A DNA stretch of 36,395 bases from Inconstantimicrobium porci (lineage in GTDB: Bacteria; Bacillota; Clostridia; Clostridiales; Clostridiaceae). Shown in pieces: positions 33,138 to 36,395 of this stretch. The stretch is from positions 1 through 36,395 of the forward strand of contig NZ_VULX01000029.1 in the NCBI RefSeq assembly GCF_009696465.1, given 5' to 3'. Position 1 is the stretch's first letter; each line of letters opens with the position of its first letter. The notes under the pieces were generated by a model. The model saw nothing but the letters and a program-made list of their open reading frames with translations. It was not told the origin of the DNA and searched no databases. The translations under genes and the position numbers were made by a program.

Positions 33138-34328
33138 CTATTTTTTTGTTAATAAACATACACACTCCGAATGAAGCGTATGTGGAAACATATCCACTGG
33201 ATATATTTCACTAGTTTTGTAACCTTTTCTTTTAAAGTATTTTAAATCTCTTGCTAAAGTTTCTGGATTACATGATACGTAAACTACTTTCTGAGGCTTG
33301 ATTTTTGCTATGGAATCTATGAACTTTTCTGTGCTACCGCTTCTTGGAGGATCCATGATTACTGCATCAATTTTTTCACCTCTGGCAGCCATATCACTCA
33401 TGAAATCTCCAGCATCTCCTTCAAAGAACCTTGCATTTTGAATTTTGTTAAGCTTTGAATTAAATATAGCATCTTTTACTGCATCACCATTTAACTCTAC
33501 GCCTATGACTTTTTTAACCTTTGAACTTGCTATAATCCCCATTGTTCCAATTCCACAATAAGCATCAATTACAGTTTCAGTGCCTTTAAGCTCTAAAAGA
33601 TTAATTGCTTTATTATATAATATTTCAGTCTGTACTGGATTTACTTGATAGAATGACTTTGGAGAAATCTTGAATATACAGCTACATAAAGTATCCATAA
33701 TGTAGCCCTTCCCATAAATCACTTTTTCTCTGTCACCTAACACCATACTAGTCTTCTTATTATTTTCATTAAGTACAATAGTAGTTATATCTGGATGAGC
33801 TTTTAAAAGTGCTTTTACAAAATTATTTTTTGATGGAAATACTAACGATGCCACAACTAGAACCACCATTATCTCACCACTTTTAAATCCTCTTCTTATA
33901 AGTACATGTCTTAAAAGCCCATCTCTTCTGTCTTCATCATAAATCCTAATCTTAAATGATTTTGATAAATTTCTGATTGTACTTATTATCTCTCTTGCCT
34001 TTTTATCCTCAATTAGACAATTGTCAACCTGTACAACTTTATGTGTACCCATTTCATAAACACCACTAATAACAGTTCCCCTATTATTAGCAAATGCCGC
34101 ATGTACTTTATTTCTATAGTTATAAGGATTCTTCATACCTATAATATGATTAATCTTTATCTTCTTATCAAAAAGCTTTTTAAGCATTTTTTCTTTATCT
34201 TCAAGCTGTTTTTCATAAGGAATATTTAAACTACTACATGCCCCGCACCTTTTTGATACAACACATTTAGTATTTTTAGACTTAATATTAGATATATTTT
34301 CTTTAGATTTGATATGTCTATCTTTCAT
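33138..34328 (-). CDS. 23S rRNA (uracil-5-)-methyltransferase, RumA/RlmD family
   Basis: A 396-residue SAM-dependent methyltransferase. The N-terminal Cys cluster KCVVSKRCGACSSL is part of the iron-sulfur cluster site. Then come the SAM-binding VIDAYCGIGTMGI, VIMDPPRSGSTEKFI and VYVSCNPETLARDL with the catalytic Cys. It lacks the N-terminal TRAM domain of E. coli RlmD, as do many clostridial members. AGGAGA precedes the ATG at 34328. It makes 5-methyluridine in 23S rRNA; the exact position is not readable. The terminator downstream is strong. Confidence 0.93.
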   Translation of the reverse strand: MKDRHIKSKENISNIKSKNTKCVVSKRCGACSSLNIPYEKQLEDKEKMLKKLFDKKIKINHIIGMKNPYNYRNKVHAAFANNRGTVISGVYEMGTHKVVQVDNCLIEDKKAREIISTIRNLSKSFKIRIYDEDRRDGLLRHVLIRRGFKSGEIMVVLVVASLVFPSKNNFVKALLKAHPDITTIVLNENNKKTSMVLGDREKVIYGKGYIMDTLCSCIFKISPKSFYQVNPVQTEILYNKAINLLELKGTETVIDAYCGIGTMGIIASSKVKKVIGVELNGDAVKDAIFNSKLNKIQNARFFEGDAGDFMSDMAARGEKIDAVIMDPPRSGSTEKFIDSIAKIKPQKVVYVSCNPETLARDLKYFKRKGYKTSEIYPVDMFPHTLHSECVCLLTKK

Positions 34329-34480
34329 AAATTTTTCTCCTATAATAAATCATTTAACAGATTACTACATAAATTAAAATTCACATTATGTTTAATTATA
34401 AGTTAATTTATCGTTTTATATCAAATATTTTATGTAAAAAACTAATTTTAAATTTCATAACTGTATAAATAATAAAAAAA

Positions 34481-34503
34481 CACCAGTATATATTATACTG
34501 GTG
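34481..34503 (-). terminator. terminator of the diguanylate cyclase gene
   Basis: Ten-bp perfect stem CACCAGTATA/TATACTGGTG (34481-34490/34494-34503) with 3-nt loop, followed on the minus strand by TTTTTTTATT, 9 nt after the stop codon. Confidence 0.93.
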
Positions 34504-34512
34504 AAAAAAAGA

Positions 34513-36144
34513 TCATTTTATTCCTTTTATTTCTTTTTTATTTTTATACATTCTATCATCAGCCTCTTTCAGTAATTCCTTTAACGAAAGACCTGGATAT
34601 TCATACGATAAAGCATATCCGCATGCATAACTAATATCAAACTTGTTATTTTTTTGATTATATTGTTTAACATCTCTTCTTATATTATTTAATATACACT
34701 TAATTGTATAATCATCCTTGCCCTTTATAACAGCAATAAATTCATCTCCACCAAATCTGCCAACAAAATCTCTCCTGTATATATTATATCTTAGAATATT
34801 AGCAAAATCAGAAATTAAAATATCACCAACTTCATGTCCCAATGTATCATTTATCTGCTTAAGCCCATTTAAATCAAACATTACAACTCCCAAAGGCTCC
34901 TTTATTACTTCATAATTAGCAATTATCTCATTACAACGACTTTTATTAAATAATCCTGTATGTTCATCTATATTAGCTTTATGACTTATTTCAAAAATTG
35001 ATATGAATCCTATTGTTATAATGTAATTTAAAAATGCAATAAGTGTATATAATATTCCTTCTGATGTCTCTTTAATATAAAAACTAAGCACATCCATGCT
35101 TAATCCTAATATACAAAGTATAAAGCAAAAGTGTAATCTTTTATTCTTCTTATTTATTATATTGTGATGTTTTTCATATATACATATACAAACTATCATT
35201 ATTATAACAATTCCCATAATAATATGCGAAATCCATAATGTCTGCCTTAAATCAAAAAGATTTGTAAGCTGCAGTATTATCATAATCATCACTATTACAC
35301 TACATATAATACTGGTATAATCTAATAGTTTGCGAACATTTACAGAAAATTGTTTTTTCACGCTCAATACCCATGGAATTATGCCCATATCAAGCATTAA
35401 TATACTAATATACGAAAGCTTTAAAGCACTTTTAGGAAACATCAATGGAGCAAAGCCAATATCTGTTATTTTCCAAATGCCTATACACAAGGAAAATATA
35501 CCTAAATAAAATAGAATACCATTATCCTTACCTTTTTGTTTAAGAACTAATGAAGTTATAGCAAAAACAATTCCAATTACTATTGCTATACAGCTTAATA
35601 TGATTTGTGGTAAATCTTTATATAACTGTTCTAAATAAATATTGAACGCATTTGCTATATAAAAATTAATTTTTTTATTTCTTACCGAATCATATACCGG
35701 AATAATATTGATAGATATCTCTTTTCCTTTATCTTCAGGATATATAGGAACAATATTCCAATTGCAAGCTGTAGTTTTTCCTACTTTATTTTCATTAGTA
35801 GTTTTTAAACTATACATTAATACACCATCATAATATACCTCAACCTGCTGCTGAATTGTATAAAATGCAATACAATTTTGTTCATTTTTAATTTCTTCCT
35901 GTATCCATCTATACTGAGTATACATTTTTAATGGTTTATTCTTATCATTTACTTCTTTTATCTCTGGATTCTTTATAATGTTATATGATATATCATTTCG
36001 TGATTTAAATATATTAAGATTAGTAAATAATGATACATATAATATAAAAAATAAACTTGTTACTATTACTACAATAAATATCTTGTAAGAAACTTTTTCC
36101 AAATCGTTTTTGCCTATTTGTTTATCTAATATTCCATTTTTCAT
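34513..36144 (-). CDS. membrane diguanylate cyclase (GGDEF) with extracellular sensor and 7TM-type region
   Basis: A 543-residue protein. One membrane helix (about 20-42) is followed by an extracellular region of about 130 residues rich in beta strands (VEVYYDGVLMYSL, CNWNIVPIYPED), then seven or eight helices (about 180-395), an arrangement like 7TMR-DISM proteins. The C-terminal GGDEF domain has DEHTGLFNKSRC, MFDLNGLKQINDTLGHEVGD and RFGGDEF (about 465). The product-inhibition I-site RxxD is YRRD here, so feedback by c-di-GMP is probably weak. It should make c-di-GMP in response to an external signal. The start at 36144 lacks a strong ribosome binding site. No effector is encoded nearby, though the pilus operon is 7 kb away. 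Confidence 0.92.
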   Translation of the reverse strand: MKNGILDKQIGKNDLEKVSYKIFIVVIVTSLFFILYVSLFTNLNIFKSRNDISYNIIKNPEIKEVNDKNKPLKMYTQYRWIQEEIKNEQNCIAFYTIQQQVEVYYDGVLMYSLKTTNENKVGKTTACNWNIVPIYPEDKGKEISINIIPVYDSVRNKKINFYIANAFNIYLEQLYKDLPQIILSCIAIVIGIVFAITSLVLKQKGKDNGILFYLGIFSLCIGIWKITDIGFAPLMFPKSALKLSYISILMLDMGIIPWVLSVKKQFSVNVRKLLDYTSIICSVIVMIMIILQLTNLFDLRQTLWISHIIMGIVIIMIVCICIYEKHHNIINKKNKRLHFCFILCILGLSMDVLSFYIKETSEGILYTLIAFLNYIITIGFISIFEISHKANIDEHTGLFNKSRCNEIIANYEVIKEPLGVVMFDLNGLKQINDTLGHEVGDILISDFANILRYNIYRRDFVGRFGGDEFIAVIKGKDDYTIKCILNNIRRDVKQYNQKNNKFDISYACGYALSYEYPGLSLKELLKEADDRMYKNKKEIKGIK

Positions 36145-36395
36145 AAGTTATTGTATATATACCTTTCTTCATCAGTCATTATACGCTCATATTTTAAAAA
36201 TATAGTAATGACTAATTGTATAATGAAATTGAACCAATAAAAAATCCATAGTGATTACCCGTGTTATAATTAGTTAGTGTAAAGTTTCTTCACACTTTTT
36301 ACTTTAAAATTTATTTATATATCAAGGTTTCGGAAGTTTTTTTGTATAAAAAAACAACGACCCCCTAATTTCATGTTACAATTGAATCTCCTACA
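36145..36395. other. end-of-window gap with possible IS end
   Basis: No gene is seen. A weak inverted repeat AGTCATTA/TAATGACT surrounds the region upstream of the GGDEF gene (around 36174-36213). AGTGT/ACACT with TTTTT after it (36278-36303) could be a plus-strand terminator. The last 50 bases contain ACGACCCCCTAATTTC and end in CTCCTACA, which resembles the ends of IS21-like elements with GACCCC repeats; the window stops before this can be judged. Confidence 0.3.

Overview
The window is about 36 kb of very AT-rich DNA with strong GGAGG-type ribosome binding sites, intrinsic terminators in most gaps and Firmicutes-type promoters. Gene content (MgtE, ECF transporters, clostridial RumA-type methyltransferase, SpaA-type pili, HtpG behind a CIRCE element) points to a Clostridium sensu stricto or a close relative. 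This rests on gene content and composition only. No rRNA, tRNA or CRISPR array was seen. Almost all genes lie on the minus strand.

Layout. 1-360: internally deleted IS30-type remnant. 521-2102: mgtE with a long leader that holds a 22-codon ORF and a hairpin over the mgtE ribosome binding site. 2179-2734: hemerythrin gene on the plus strand. 2756-4312: a 518-residue protein with a recombinase-like core-binding domain but no catalytic domain. 4487-7520: ECF transporter operon (S, T, A1, A2). A second, paralogous S gene is divergent at 8040-8636, and the 520-bp gap between the two S genes holds three sites resembling the clostridial Rex operator. 8737-10454: a TPR-like protein without an HTH, and an EamA transporter. 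10867-12890: htpG with promoter and CIRCE. 12919-15126: a half ABC exporter abutting an IS1182-type remnant. 15209-18726: galactose-mutarotase-like enzyme, P1 peptidase, VanH-type dehydrogenase, and a strongly structured 200-nt gap. 18789-22201: neopullulanase-type amylase and AraC regulator in one operon, followed by a headless arginase-family remnant. 22337-27489: pilus operon (tip adhesin, backbone pilin, class C sortase). 27637-31051: ABC-F/lipoprotein chimaera, nitroreductase, tRNA dihydrouridine synthase, SPL-type radical SAM protein. 31108-33070: a cluster of broken genes (unknown tail, transposase remnant, frameshifted ABC permease, headless condensation domain). 33138-36144: RumA-type rRNA methyltransferase and a membrane diguanylate cyclase.

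How the parts work together. Intact genes are housekeeping (Mg2+ uptake, vitamin or micronutrient import, chaperone, RNA modification) plus accessory functions (pilus, maltodextrin use, c-di-GMP). An unusually large share of the window, about ten loci, is decayed: truncated, frameshifted or chimaeric. Several of these breaks sit beside IS remnants, so the segment looks shaped by IS-linked deletion.

The best leads for undescribed biology are regulatory: the mgtE leader ORF, the Rex-like sites shared by two S components, and the foldable RNA-like segment at 17505-17715.
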